Below, piece after piece: positions 39,561-54,500 of a DNA stretch of 64,000 bases. Each line of letters begins with the position of its first letter. The stretch's first letter is position 1. Source of the stretch: Fasciolopsis buskii (taxonomy: Eukaryota > Platyhelminthes > Trematoda > Plagiorchiida > Fasciolidae); assembly GCA_008360955.1 (NCBI GenBank), contig LUCM01009000.1, positions 41,423-105,422 of the forward strand. Direction: 5' to 3'. The position numbers and the translations under genes are program-made. The notes below the pieces were generated by a model. It was not told the DNA's origin and made no database searches. It worked only from the letters and a program-made list of their open reading frames with translations.

Positions 39561-42500
39561 GGTGAGATCAACACCGACAAAACTACGTACATGTATATCA
39601 CCCTGGTAATTAGTATTTTCCATGCAGATTTCTTCAGCCTGCGTAGTGCGCAGTTCCCCTCAAATGACTGTTATGGCTAAACAAGTGATTCCGAGGGGTT
39701 TGAGTTTGACCGTCTGCTGTCGTGTCATCGGTAAGCAGTGAGTAACTGATGATGAGAGTGTCGTATGATTTAGTAGATGGATGCTCTGCACACACGATAC
39801 CCGTCAAAGTAACCGCACGCATGCACTTTCAGACCCGGAATCAAACTAGAGCTGACCGGCGTCACAACGCTGACAGAAGAATTTTTTAGCTGATGGGATC
39901 GGAGTGTCTTTTGTATGATAGATGATTTTTTGAGTACCATAGTAGGCTAATGCAACCGTAGATCTTAGGCGTTTCCCCAGTATTCAGGCAACGTTAGCAC
40001 TCATGTATTGTAATACGGCAACACTGTTCAGGGTGTATATCATGAAATGCAGGCATTCCAACTTCTGTTTCAGAATCTCTTACGAAAAGAGATTGTGTCA
40101 GTTTTCACTCATTAAAATGTGCTCTTGTGGCCGGTGGAGCCAGACGTTAAATATCGTCGAAAATGCACTGATAAAGTATGCAGACTAAGGTTGATTACTA
40201 TCCAACCAAAATACAACAGCCAAATTAGTTTTAGTTGTTTCTTTCAACGAAACTCCTTAGAAAGCGAACAAGGCCAAATTAAATGAGTCTACGAGGCTTT
40301 ACAATGCATGCGGATGTGGTTTCACATCTTGAAAAGAATCGAATGTGGTTCAATTTTCGGGTTGACTTTCTGATTTGCAGATGCTTCTTACACGGGGAAC
40401 GTTCTGTTCATCAAAAAGAAAATACTTACTCCTTTATGAACAATTTGGTTGTAACTTTCTAAAATAGCCTGGTCAGCCTAATCGCTAGGAGGTTTGTGAA
40501 ATACTAGTTCGTCCAGGGTTCACTTCCCAGTTCGGATTCCAAGGATATTCGTTGCTGATTACTCCTAACGGAGATGATGAAACAGCTTCGCAATGCCTTT
40601 GTAATTGTTAATGCAGACATGAGTGCTGATACCACATGAGGGATCACCCAAGTGATTGTGATGAACAGGCTGAAAATTTCTGAAATGATGGTTGTATTGG
40701 GACGGATTTCGAACTGCTTGAATCGTACCGTGGGCGTTAATTGTCACTGTTTGTTTACCGGAAGGTTGAGTCACCCTCTGATTGGTTGCTATTCGGTCAT
40801 TTTACTAGTTTGGGCAAGACAATTTGCTTTCTCTGGCCTGAGCTATTGCGCCGTACAGTTAGAAATACAAGCTGTATCGGTCACATACATCCAACTTATT
40901 AATGCTAAAATTTATAAGTAACTTGCTTTATACGAAAAAAATAGTTCTTTACTTACGCCTTGAACACAAATCTCCGAATCAGGGCTTCCGCTAAAACACA
41001 CAGAATCTGGATACAAATCGTACACTTGTGACTGACACTCCTATTTTAGCACTCTGTTATCAAGCTGCCTACAACTAAAATGCTACATCCATTGGATAGA
41101 TGAAAAACAATTTATCAAGTAGACAACCAATAAACCGGAGGAGCATACGCCATCACAGTTGTTGACACACTAGTAGAGGGGAAAAATAATGCAGAGAAGA
41201 TAAATACTTACTTGCAAATCGGCCAACTGATACGTGAGAGTGGAACCACGAGCAAAAGGTAGAATGGTGAACACAGTGCTAGGGCCCATGGGCACCATAT
41301 CCAGTTCGTCCGTTCGCTTACGCTGTAAAAGGTTAGTCGTAAAAAGCTTCAGATTTTCGTTTTATTCAGAATCCGATAACAAACAGGGTTGTATTGTTGA
41401 TCAAATATTGTTTGCACTTTTGGTGACCGAGAGTTGAAACCAACGATCTAGAGTGACTGAGAATACAAACCTACTACTTCCGTAGTTGTCAACAGGAATT
41501 GTTGTTTGTTTTTACTCAACAACACCCCGAATAAATTGAAGGAAGACCAGAAATTCGATAAATGACCAAATTTTGTTGCTCAATCTTACGGAGCACGCCT
41601 CACTCAGAATTTAGAACAGGTCAACTTTCACAACAAAGGACTGCAAAAACATATTACATCAAAACAACCAGCGGTCTGGTTGGAGCAAATGCCAGTCTTT
41701 GACTACGCTGTTTACTATCAAAAGACTGTGGGCATAAGAAACTGTTTGCAAATTGATTACTTTGCGTCCTTTATGAGTTAACTGCATTCATCCTGAGAAG
41801 GGCATTTTAGTCGCCCCATTTGTATAGGGCTACTACTTCACTGTGTGTTTGGGAGTGTTTAAGTGTGTGTATCTGTAATGAAAAAGGATGGCTCATTTTA
41901 GCTTTGTTTGATTGATCGAAAGAATACTCATATATGATACATAAGACAAACATAAAAAATCATACTGTTGTAACGGACAGAATTATTTTTTAAACAAAGA
42001 ATGATTTGTGGGAAGCAAAAACCGTACAACCCGATTAGGTCGTGGTCAGGAAAGGTTAAATTCAGCCTTTGAAATGCCATCATCATTTGCCATCATATTG
42101 TGGCTTGTTTAGGGATGTGAACTTCGAATGTTGGTGCTCACGTAACGAGTTTTCCCGGGTTACCAAGATTGCAGCAAAACTTTCATTTGGAAAACTTGGG
42201 TCAGGGAGAACGACCTACACATCCAATGAATTTATTCGCTTTTCTGCCCGAAATCCGCTTATTTTTTACTCGCATGAACATATTCAGTTGAACTGCAAGG
42301 AGGGAATGGAAAATTCCATAGCTGCACTCCACCGTTGAACTGTCATCTAAATCCGTTGAATATGCACCGGGTAAAATACGATAGCTGCTCGATACAGGGA
42401 TACGATCTAATAACGAAGCACCATTGGTTATAAAAACAAATATTGACCTCTAAAAGTATGAATTCTTTCCAACTGCTAAATAGTCAGATCTTTCATCCAC

Positions 42501-45500
42501 AAATAGGTGTGAGAGGAGGAAAGAATAACATTAACAGACAGGACATTTTATCATATACCCAAAGAAATTACAAAAAGTTTTGTCATTCTGCAACCTTGTT
42601 TGGAGCATTAAGAGTGGACTCGGATAAACAGTGTGTTTTGAGAATCACAGCTGTAATTTCTACACGTACCAAAATTGCTGCACTCAGCGAAAACCAAGAT
42701 TAGAGGTTAAATCTTCCCAGTTTTTAGGGTCAGTTTACAATTACAGGCTAAAACTCTCAATAAAACGCCATTTTGTTTCTTAAAATGTTCTCATCATCCA
42801 AGCACACATTTACTAATTCAAACATCTTTACAGATCCAAACCAACCATGGAGTGTGCAGGTATGAGGTTAACTGGATGGCAGACCACCGGGCACGCATAC
42901 GTGATGAGCGACAATAACTACGAAACAAGTTTTCTATTTTAGGCTTGGAGGAATTGGTCCTCACATTCATACATACAAAATACTAATTGAATTAAATGCG
43001 AACACCCATTGAACTATAAGTAGTATACGAAAATGAGCCATTTATTCATCAATCAATGACTGCTGAATCGGTAAAAAGCAGCAAACTGGAACGTCTTTGC
43101 CTATTGTCTAATTGGACTTCGAAGACAAAACACAAAATTTATTCTGCAAATGCTTTACAAATTCGTTCCGGACCACTTACCATATCAACCCATCCTTGTG
43201 GAGTGCAATAGTACCAAACCTGGAAAAAGCAAAAATTTCCCGTTAATAAGCGGTGCATAATTAGAGCATTTCAAAACTATCAAACGTTAGAAGAACCTTG
43301 GGCCATATTAAGGAAAACCACCAGTGCACTGAAATACCGTTTGCATTAAAGTTTCACTCATCAATTGGTTTGGCTGATTTCCTCCCAATTGTAATTTGTT
43401 CACACAAATACATTCGCAAGCAAGCAAATTAGGTTTATTCGTCATTTTGATAATGTGAATCTGATTAAATGAAATGTATTTATCCTTTGAATAATTGGCA
43501 ATATGCTGGTGACGTGGAAATTAGTAAGCTCGTAGTATTAGGCTGGTGGTAGTGGAACACGTCGCGGATGGCTCACGTGGTCATCAACACGTGATCGATG
43601 TTGAGACAATTTGCAAATACACAGCAGATATAAAGCCGCCTTTGCCTTGATTAATTGGAAACGAGCAAGCAGATCTGTGAAGGCAATTTTCTAGGTCAGG
43701 GCAAATAAGCAGCAAAGAACGAAATATTCAAGCTCAGCTAGTGAATTGCCTTAGTGTAACCGCTTCACAAAACTTTACCCGTTACATGTACCTTACTCGG
43801 ATGTTGGCAAAAATGTGACCTCTATTGGTTCATGTTTTAAGCCGGACAACTCTTAGAAAGTTCTATCAGCTACATCAATAATTTGTACAATCCTAAACAA
43901 TGCAATCTTTCCTTTATTGCTTTTCTACTTCGAATAAGGTCCTCGACATTTTATTTGGAAATGTTAACTCAAGACCCACTGGAATGTTTTGCCTACACTT
44001 CGTTCAATCCAACAACCGGCGAATCGTATGCCTTCTAAAAATCTGTGTTGATCGTAGCTCAGATTATTGGTTTTTATGACCATATCACCTAGACTAACAA
44101 TGAAACGTTTGCAATCTAAACACGAAACACTGCAATTAGTGATTCCGGAAAAAGAAAGATCTGAATCATCATTTTAGTTGGCCCAACCAAGCTGTTTCAT
44201 GTAGGTGTGTTTTCCTCATTTTCATAGTGTAGATACAAGTTGTCCTATATCCGGACAACTGCATTCGGGACGTTTAGTTCTTCCCAACGTTTTACCGTAT
44301 CTCAATAGACCTACTCCGACGTCCAATGATCTCAGGAATGTGCGAAACATTTTTATGAATATTTTCCTGACCTAGTATATAAACAAATTTTTCGATACAA
44401 TTTTACAAACAATTGTGATCCTGGTAAATGTGTTGATGAATTATGTGAGAAGGACGCATATTTTAGGATGAACGAGGTCAATTTGAATTCAGATTATTTA
44501 ATGGAACTAATGCCCGTTTTTCGATTCCCAATGAGTTTGATAAAATAGAAACATGGTCCTCAGCGAGCAGAACGAAGGTTGGTTGTTCTGTGACTGAAGT
44601 GAATAAAGATTCAGACTATTCACTTACGTCGATTAAATCACGCACACACGGTAATTTAGACAACCTTGTCTTTTCTGGTATCATTCACTCTCATCGAATA
44701 GGAGAATAGATTTGGGACTTTTTTATCTGTCTTGAATGGTGCATTCGGTAAAACCGATAAAAGTCATACGCCCGCTTTCATTCCAGCCCGCCTAGTCAAG
44801 TGAGAACGACCAAGTGTCCAGTCAATACGACAGTTTCCGTCTGTTTGTCATAATCAAACGGCTCATGTAGGTCCACACAGGACATGGTTCCTCAACCGAT
44901 TACCCGTCTAAACGGGCTTACCATGGATTCATTCGTCTTCTTATCGAATGCCGACCACCTACAATCAATTCGCGAACTCTGTACTTGACACTGAACTTGC
45001 TCTCGGTCCAATCCCAAGCCAGTGTATTGTTCAACTGCCCTCAGAGGAGTTCGGCCGTCAGTCTTGATCTTCAGGTTAAGATTGTCCTTCACTTCTGTAT
45101 GATTCGTCGCACCAAAGTAAAGTCTTTGCACTTTTGTCATCTGCGACCAGCCTCCCCTTACAGGTCGTTCTTATGCACCATGAAAGCGGCATTCCTTTGA
45201 CCTGTTAGTCACATTGTATCCTCCATGCACAGAAAAACATTGGAAGCAGACATGGGTGACTCTTGCTGATGAGGACCGCATTCATTCAATTCGGGTGACG
45301 GTCTCAGCTTGAGTGGAACAGACGGGATTCATAATTAACGGATCTCAGCAACTCTAAACTGAACATCTTATCCCTTTAGTTCGATGATTTATTGGTGGCA
45401 TAATCTGCCCGGTAAACATAAACACATCAGAGAGGCTGCCTCTTGCACTCTAATCACCGGTTCCTGTCACACTTGTGTAATCTGTTTACATAAATAGCGG

Positions 45501-48500
45501 TCGAATCCGGATGTTGTCGACTCGCTGGTGTTAGTAAACAGGATCAAAATCCACTGGTAGAACAGAGTTTCCAACAAGCAGAAGACTGAACATGGTGTGA
45601 AAACAAACAAAACTCTTCTTGTCTGCCAAGTCTGGGGTTATTCATACTCACCCCTTAAACGGAATTGACTGCCTCGTAACTCAGCGTCATCCCAAGTATT
45701 TCAGTCATAACAGAACGATCATAAGAAACTGAAGCATAACTTTTTATGTTAGCAACACATCACAATTGTTTTTGATTCTTTTCTATCATATAATGTTTTA
45801 TTTTTAAGGAAAGTCCACGTATCATAGTAGGGGATTTTAATCATGCATCAAATCTACCGGTGACTGTGTCTGATTTGACGGACCCATGTCCTTCAGTCTG
45901 TCCTTCTCTATGTTAGATAGAGTTATTACCAGCAGCCTTGATTTATTTTTCCTGGAACTACGCTTGTCTATCTCGACTAGCGATCACAGTTTGCTTCAAA
46001 TAAGGTCCAAGATATACTCTCGGTCTGCCTTCCAATCTTTCGATCGAACCACGCAAATCCAAATTCGTCTCCGTCATTTTTCACACGACAACCTCACTCT
46101 CCCTCAGATATTTCTGTCACACGCATCCCCTTGTTTCTCTTTTGGACACTTGGTCAATGATAATGCCAGACGTTTCACAGGGACGGTCAACGGGACCTTT
46201 GATACCTGCTGACCTCATAAACTACATGCATCTCAAATAGCCGTATCTCCTCCCAGTTACAAAAGTCCCTAAGGAGCTGCAAGGAATACTTCTACAAAAT
46301 GCGTAATAACACATGTGCAATATATTTCCATCCTAATAAAACCTGAAACAATAGCAACATTACATTCAATAGCCAAATCTTAAGTACTAACAACACTGGA
46401 TTCTTATGACAAGGCATTTACCTGTAACGTGGGAAGAAAAAGAGGCTTGTGAAATGTTTTGCAGATGTTAACAACACTAGTCAAGCTTTTATTCATCCTC
46501 CTAATTATACCCTGGTCACATTTATACAGGGCAATGGTATGCCAGTCGCAGTCTTCTACGAGAGAGATGTTCGAGCTTCTCTGCGTCACTAAGATTATCA
46601 CAGGGACTGGTCATGACAGTCTGTTACTATTTCTTCTAATGCACGGCAATGTGGCTCTGACTGATGCATTCTTTTCGATAATCAACACATCATTAAACCT
46701 ATTTTCTATCCCTGACTGCTGTAAACTCGTCACCACTGTTATCATCCCCATATCTAGTAAATCTACTTGTTTGGCTAAACGATTTCGCTTATTGCCTTGA
46801 CATCTTCTGGTCTTAAAATGACAGATTCAGTTGTGCCTAAGCACCTGCATTCTTTTAGGCATCCTCCTGACGACCCCATTCAATCGGCTTAGAAATTTAA
46901 CGGGTCAACTTTGGATGCTGTCATCTTTCTTATTCACCACATTTTTAAGTCTCTAAACTCATCGATGCAATCTGTGCGTCGCTTCTTTCTAAACTATTCG
47001 TCGGCATTCGATTCGGTCCCACGGTCTCCTCTATTTCAAAAAGTGGATACATTTGATTGCCCCAGACCTTTATTAGCATGGCTGTCTGATTACTTTACAA
47101 ACCGAACTCAGTGCGTTCGAATGGACGGTAAAACTTCAAAACTGTTGATTAGCAACTCAGAAGTGCTTCAGTGTGCTGTTCGTTCGTCGTATCTCTTCTT
47201 TGCTTACATCAGTAACTTATCAACTAGTTCTCCGTTATTTGTCAAAGCATGCTGATGATGCTGTCCTCTCTCAAGTCATTTCTAGCAATGGCGACTTTCA
47301 AAGGTTTTCCAAAAACGTATCTTTTATCTAAGATTTCCCTCTAAATGCACAAAGGTTTCGACTGTGTTCTCCTACGGTTTGCCCATCCATTCGAACCGTC
47401 ATTCATCAACTTAAAAAGAATTACCAGAGTTGATTTTATGAAACGTATAGAAGTTATCGTTGATGAAAATCTGCAGTAGACTCCTTACATTTCCATCTGT
47501 GCAAATAATCTGCCAGGGTTTTCATTTCAAATGAGAATGCACCATCTGCAGTTCTGAATACCAATATTTTTTCATGCCTTCTTTACTGTTCTTCTGTCAT
47601 TTTTCCGGGTTTACTTAACAATTACTTTAAAATTTTTCGCCGGGAGCTATCAAATATCGATCACTGAGTTGCCCTTCAATCAATGTGATCAGCATCTATT
47701 AGCTTGTAAAATGCTTGCTCACAATATACTTCCACAGCTCACCTATCTTCTACACAACGATCTTATAAAGTGGCACTGTCGTGTTTCAACGAGATCCGCT
47801 TTTCGTTCCATACAATCTAGAATCAGTATCTATGGAAAATCCACCAACATATTTAGCACCCATTTCGGACGACTTCCCGAGCAAATTTTCTCAAGTGCTG
47901 AAGTCGTTTTTCGACGGGTTTCTCTTCTCTTCATTTTTACCTGATGAGTATAGCCATTTTCTTATTTGTAACTACTACTTTCGGCCGAAATGCCACATTT
48001 ATGTATGCAAATGTCTATACAGTACAGCACAATACAATACAATACCATACAATACAATACAGTACGAATCCTCCACACTCACATGTTCACACCCTGCATG
48101 GAGTGTTCCAGAACTATTTATTACACAATACAGAATGAACCCACAGTTTTGTAGTGTGGTCGTTCCTCGCAGCATAAAACCGGTCCCGTTGTACCATTGA
48201 ATTCCCGTCAAATAGAAACCACTGTGAACGGAGAAGACGGACCAGAAATAAAGTGTATGCGATTCATGTAGGGTGAATTTGATTAAGTTGTCGATCGGTA
48301 AAATAATACCACTAACCACCGCAATTTTGTCACAAACTCATCTATCGGTAAAAGAGGGACTTATTCTTAATGGCAACACTGGTTCATAAGAGTAATCTCT
48401 TGGGGTTATACGTTATCTGACAGGAGACATAAGATCACGTGATCTAGTCAGCATTTTCACGGGGCAGTAATTTAGTTAAGTGTTTACCTTTGGGTGCATA

Positions 48501-51500
48501 AAGTGATTGTTTGAAATGAGTTGGGCTGAACCTAAAATCTGACTTGCCATTAGACGATCAACAAATGACCAGTTCAAGAACTACTACAGTGCTTCACTGA
48601 TATATTCTTCGATTACTCAAGGCTAGCATTTGATATAGGAAACATGGTCTCATGTTAGGGTTTTTAATGTAAACAAATTTATGCACGCGAATGAGCATGA
48701 ACAACCGGTTCCACGGTTGTCACCATTCAGTATACATACTCGATAGTCTCCCATTAAAGTCATCCCTGCATTCGTTTACACCACAATTAGTTGGACATTA
48801 TTGTCTCAGTTTGATCATTAGGATTGGGTGTGGATGTTACACCTGTTTTACAAATAAAAACGAGAAAGCTTTTTCCTCTTCACGAGAAACAAAAGTATCT
48901 ATCCAGCATTGGTTTAAAATTGCACTCATGTGATCAACGCAAGTCGACTATCATTTAAAAAGTGTAAACGACGAATCAGTCAAATTCAGTCTATTGCCTT
49001 CGTCACATAGACAGCGTTTGTCTGTTCATTTCGCTTCTTTGATATATCTAAATTACGAAGAATTCGTTAAATGCTCGAAGCAATGATTGCAAGATCTTTA
49101 GTAAGTCTGGGTTTTTACGAAATCGAACGTCCTCAATACATAGTTTCGTTGGAAGTGGCCTTGATTCTTCAAAAACTCGATGTGTTGCTATGACCAATAG
49201 TGAAACCATATGGTCATTGTCATTGGATAGCAGCAAATAAGCTCGCCTAACTTTTACATAATTTCTATATTTCTCTTAGTCAGCCCATCTCAAATGGAAC
49301 GAAACGGCACAGAATGAAACACAAGCGTACCCGGTGCTACCGGAAGTGCTCAGTGTGTACTTCTAGCGCATTCAAAAGGAACCGTCGAGATCAATAGGTT
49401 TCTCTTAGCCTAATACTTTTGAGTGACTAGCCAAAAAAGCAGAACTATTTTTCTAATGTTTAAATATCTGAATCACTAAACGATCTATATTGACTTGGAC
49501 ACGCATTAAAATTACAACCGCCGTAAAGGAATAAAACAGTTGAGAATAAAATTGAAGTTCGCAGAAGAAACGTCTGTTCAGGTCAACAATGAAATATAGC
49601 AAAACTAGTTCTGTTCACGTGAATTGGTAATTTTTTCGTTTGACTTCATAGAGCTTCCATCCTACCACTCCGCTCCCGGCCGTATCAGACTTTACCTGTT
49701 CTGATCATCCACGTGATTTGCGGGAATGAATCGGCGAACGGTTTGCGTCAGAATATCCCATGACAAGTTGAACATTTCAGAATGAGGGCGGTCGAACAAA
49801 AGCACACTCAGTTTCGGGACGCGAAGGCGAGTTGTCCTTTTCGTCTGAAACTATGTACGGACGGGGATGGATACAGTGAACAAAGTAGGAAAAGTTTAAT
49901 GTTTATGAGTGACATTTGGCCAGGTTTCACTGATTCAATCGAGGAGTGTGTACAAACAGATTGACTCTCCTAGACTGGATTCACTGGATTATGGTACTTG
50001 TACAAAACTCGTGGTACTTGATTGGTTCATAACTTTTAGCTTACTGTGCACTATGAGCATAGATAATATTCCATTAGCGAATGAAATACGTTCCAAAAGG
50101 GTGCCTGTATTTCGAATTAATTATGAACGGTTATTTGTCGTCATTGTAAGTGGTCCATTCCATGACCTATCGTGCGCTCCCAATGGGCTGCTCATCTGTA
50201 CACAATTTCGTATTGTTTTCCTTTGGTGGTCATCCTTCCTAGCTTAAAGGCTAAGGCGTTCGACTCACAATCGTTCATCTCGGGTTCGCGTCCCATTTCC
50301 GGCGCCACGTGTGGATATGCACTACTCATGATGTCTAACAAAGATGAAACAGCTGTTCACCGCTTCCAGTTTTTTCAATGGCAATCTGGATGTTGACATT
50401 GCCTGAAGAGTAACTTGGAAATTTATTTCAAGCCCCCTTTTGCTGTATGTTATCAAATGAATATTTAGTGAATGACCTCTATAGATAGTCTGGTACGGAA
50501 AATGTATGATAAAAAGTCAGTGGATTCAGTTGTAAACCGATTCCGTTTAATCCAACTTATCTGCACACATCGACGATCAGAGGCCCTTGACTAGGAACAA
50601 ACTAATACCTAATAACCTGGAAATATCAACTGCCCCAAAAGAGATCTTCAGTTGCTGTGCACCACTCGAACTAGAAAGTTATTGGTAAAATGTGGTGAGA
50701 TAGTCAACGAGATATATTTACGACTACTTTCGACTAAATACGTTCCAGACAACCTTTCCAACGAAATCAAATGATCACTGATGGTATACACCACTGCTTT
50801 GCTAGGTGCATTAATGAATCGATAAACCAACTCTGGAGGAGTGATAAAACGATGTTCTTCATAGCAGAACTAAGTGCTATACCAACCGGTGAATTCTGGT
50901 ATGACTGCTCATATACTACCTGTTTACTCAATTAACAGAACATTTGCCCTACTACAACCCGGAATTGGAGCCGGTGCATCGATCCCGAAACGGCCGTGAT
51001 GTGTGACTCTTTCGTTTGATTCGAGGCCTAATTTGTTCGAATTTGCCATGTCACATCGGATAATGGAGCTATCTGTTTGCTCTCGATTTTGTCCACGCAG
51101 TACATGCTCATTATCGATCCGATAGATCACGAACATGAGTGCAAATCGGAAAATTCAGTCACGTGATATATTGTTGAGGTATCCTATTTGAGATAATGTT
51201 ATCCTTGCAAACGTAACCAAATTTCCAATCTGATTAGGACTGTAAACCGCGTTCTTGATATTAAAAATAACGATTAGTTCCTGTCCCTGTACCATTGTCA
51301 GTTACGTGTTGCGGGATTCTGATTTCCTATCCATCGAATTAAGAGCCTGATCCAAAAGCCTAATTTTCATCCTTCAGGCGGACACTCCTTGTGCTCTAGA
51401 TCAATAGACAAACTCGTAGTCTCTTTAAAACTTTGGTTTATTCTGTTCACGACCTATGTAATTAGTAATTAGTATTTGTCTAATAAGTTCACAGATTCTG

Positions 51501-54500
51501 TCGCCGGGTTCTCAATGATTGATATATTGATAACCAATCACGTTGCATTGAAAGCCATATAACATGGACCTTTTTTTAACGTTTTTTCTACTCTTATCCA
51601 TACAGAACGTACGAACACAGATATTTGGTGGGGCTAAGGGGTTTGAAGTTTCTACTGAATAAACCCGAAACATGCACAATTTGCCTGTACTTAAAGTCCA
51701 TTGCACTTGGAGGGACGAATCCACAAATAGAGTGGCTGGCAGTTCGGTTACCGATGGGTTCTCTGCTCGCTGACACTTTATGGTCAAACTAGAAAACAGT
51801 CAACTACATCCGTTGATCAGATATTGCATCCTATGTTGGAAATATAACGGTGACATACTCTGGGCTTTAGATGTACAAGTGGACATGAGCTGAGCGCCAC
51901 ACACTTTTAGCACTGTCCACCCCAGCGACCAACTCCAATTAAAGAGGGGGAGGCAGACAGTGCATTTAATTTGCTGAATTTGTAAACCGGGAAATAAACA
52001 GAAAACTAATTGTTTGCTCAAACATGTGCGGAAGCAAAGAGTGGAAATGAATTGCGTTCACACGAGTGACTATCGCGAACTATACAAAAACAAGGCTGTG
52101 GATAGAAATCAAACAATACAAAGAATTAGAAGCAATAAAGAAAACCGTATACTTTCGTCCACTTTACAAAGGTACTGCATTGTCAATAATTGGTCGATTA
52201 ACACTATTAGTTTTACTTAGCACGAGGTTCTTCGCACCACAACGTAAAAGCTGCATTCGCATTAGAATCGGTCATGTTTTCTCAACTGGAGTAGAAAGCG
52301 TTAGATTTTGCAACCTCATTCTATGTAAATTCATCCATCTGTTCGTGTGAGACCGGGTATATTAACCGCAAAACCAGACGCCTGTCAAGGCAAATTCGTA
52401 AAGGACACCCAGCTTAGCTGAGTATGGGAACAATTAAATCAATTACTTACTACTTTTTAATCAATTGTTGAGTCAGTGAACTTGATAAGTGTTTCGTGAT
52501 GACTACAAGGTTAGAAATGGACTCTTAAGACCTCCCATATCTCGCATTCCAAATGCCACTGAAACCGTTTATTGGCTCACAAACAATTTATTCTAGCTCC
52601 TGAGCCCGTTTCAGCTCAGGGAAGTATACACGAATAAGTTGTGAATAGTTTTGCTCGTCAAACTTTATTTTCCTGAGCTACATGTGATCATATTCACGGC
52701 TGCCCACTGCCTTGTGTGCCAATAACTGCGAACGAGCTTATTGTGTAGTCTTGAGCATGTTCTGTGGGACTTTCCAAATGTTACAGTAACCAGGCCGAAT
52801 AAAGCGTTATGCTACATGTCACGACAAATCTCCTCGTCAGAGTACCTGAAATGTACACAGAACAATAATTTATTAGGCGTAAACTTGAGGTAATTGACAA
52901 ATGGGAAGGAAGTATCCGCCTACGATCCACACAACAGTGAAATGACATGACAGCAGTCAAAGCACTAAAGACCGAGAACCGGATATCGGTGCCGCGCATC
53001 GAATGCTCTGCATTGGTTGCACTGCACAAACCATCCCTCAATACATTTAGAGTCTTTCGCCAAAGAATATTTCCCCCAGTTCAGTTTTGGACTCAGCCCA
53101 TTTCTTTTGAGTTCAGATCATTTCAGTTCAGGTCAGTTCAAGTCTAGTAACATCACATTTTGTTTCCATTCTGTGTTAATAATCTACCCCATTCTGGGGG
53201 ATCGTTCGATTCGAACCACAACCAAGCAAAATGAGATTAGCCGAAACAGATAGCAGAAGAGATGTGTTGATGAAAACACCCGGCACTTGAATAGTCCACG
53301 AAATAAGTGTGCCACAGATGTTGACTTGTCATCAATTTACTTTTCCATAAAAATCCCTAATGCATTCTCCGAATAATAAACCCGATGTGTTGACGAAATC
53401 CATTGTGCAATTTTGAAACATCAATTGCACACCTGGGCTAATTTATGCTGTGCAAGTACACGTGGGAATTCACCCATGAAGGTACAATGCGAATGACAGT
53501 CAGGAGGCAATTGTTTTCACTGGTTTTCTCTGTCAGAAATGTCCAGTCTTGCATTTTCCAAATCTGGACCAGTTTCAGACCGTTTACATTTCTACGTCGT
53601 TCAGATCACGATTCATGATTTCATCAGTTGGACCACCTAAACAAACATTTTCACCTGTTTACTTTGAAAATTTTCATGAATTATAGCCTAATTCGATGGT
53701 TTTCACTAGGTTTTGGTCATGGAGGTTTCCCGTTTTTCGAATCCGGACAACTGCGAATGAGGCAGAAATCATGTGACTTTTGTCCCATCATTCGAGCTGT
53801 TGTAACTGTCATCGTGTCATCTATGGCATCCATCCAGTTACGCAGGCGTTTTGGAGTTTTCAGACTTTGTTACACGTATCCGATGCTAACTTTTGATCAT
53901 AAAGAAGCCAGCTGTTTGAGAATGCTTTACGCGAGTCATTTTTCTAATTTGTTATTTGATATTTATCCCCGAATTACATTGTATTTTCTTGTCGCATGCG
54001 AGTTTCGATGTCTTCAGAATTGAAATAACTTATTTATGAGATATGCCATTTGCATCGAAATGGGAAGATAATGAAATGACTCGCTCAAAGTCGAAAAGTG
54101 AAACTGATTGAAAAGTTCGCAGTTCTACCCGTCGGGCTTTCACAAATACAGGAAAAAGTCGTTAGTTTGACGCATGAAATGAAGCCTCGTTGAAAAACAA
54201 ATCACTAACTTTCAGTTTAGTAGTCGTATCTCTAGATGTATGCCTGAGGCCTAGTCAGTAGTAATCAAAGACACGCGGTTATGTCTCAACAAGTTTGTTG
54301 TTTTAATGATTCAGTTCATGTAGAATTAAAAGCACTGCTCATCACTCAGACATATTTCACAACGTTTGATTTTAATTCAAAATTTTTACTCGCTCAATGT
54401 AATAAAAGCCTGGCTCACCAGATGGCGAAATTTCATCGCCTTGGCTAGCTGAGTTTCAAATGAATTGCAGAAAAACGGAATGGTGTTTATATCACTTAAA

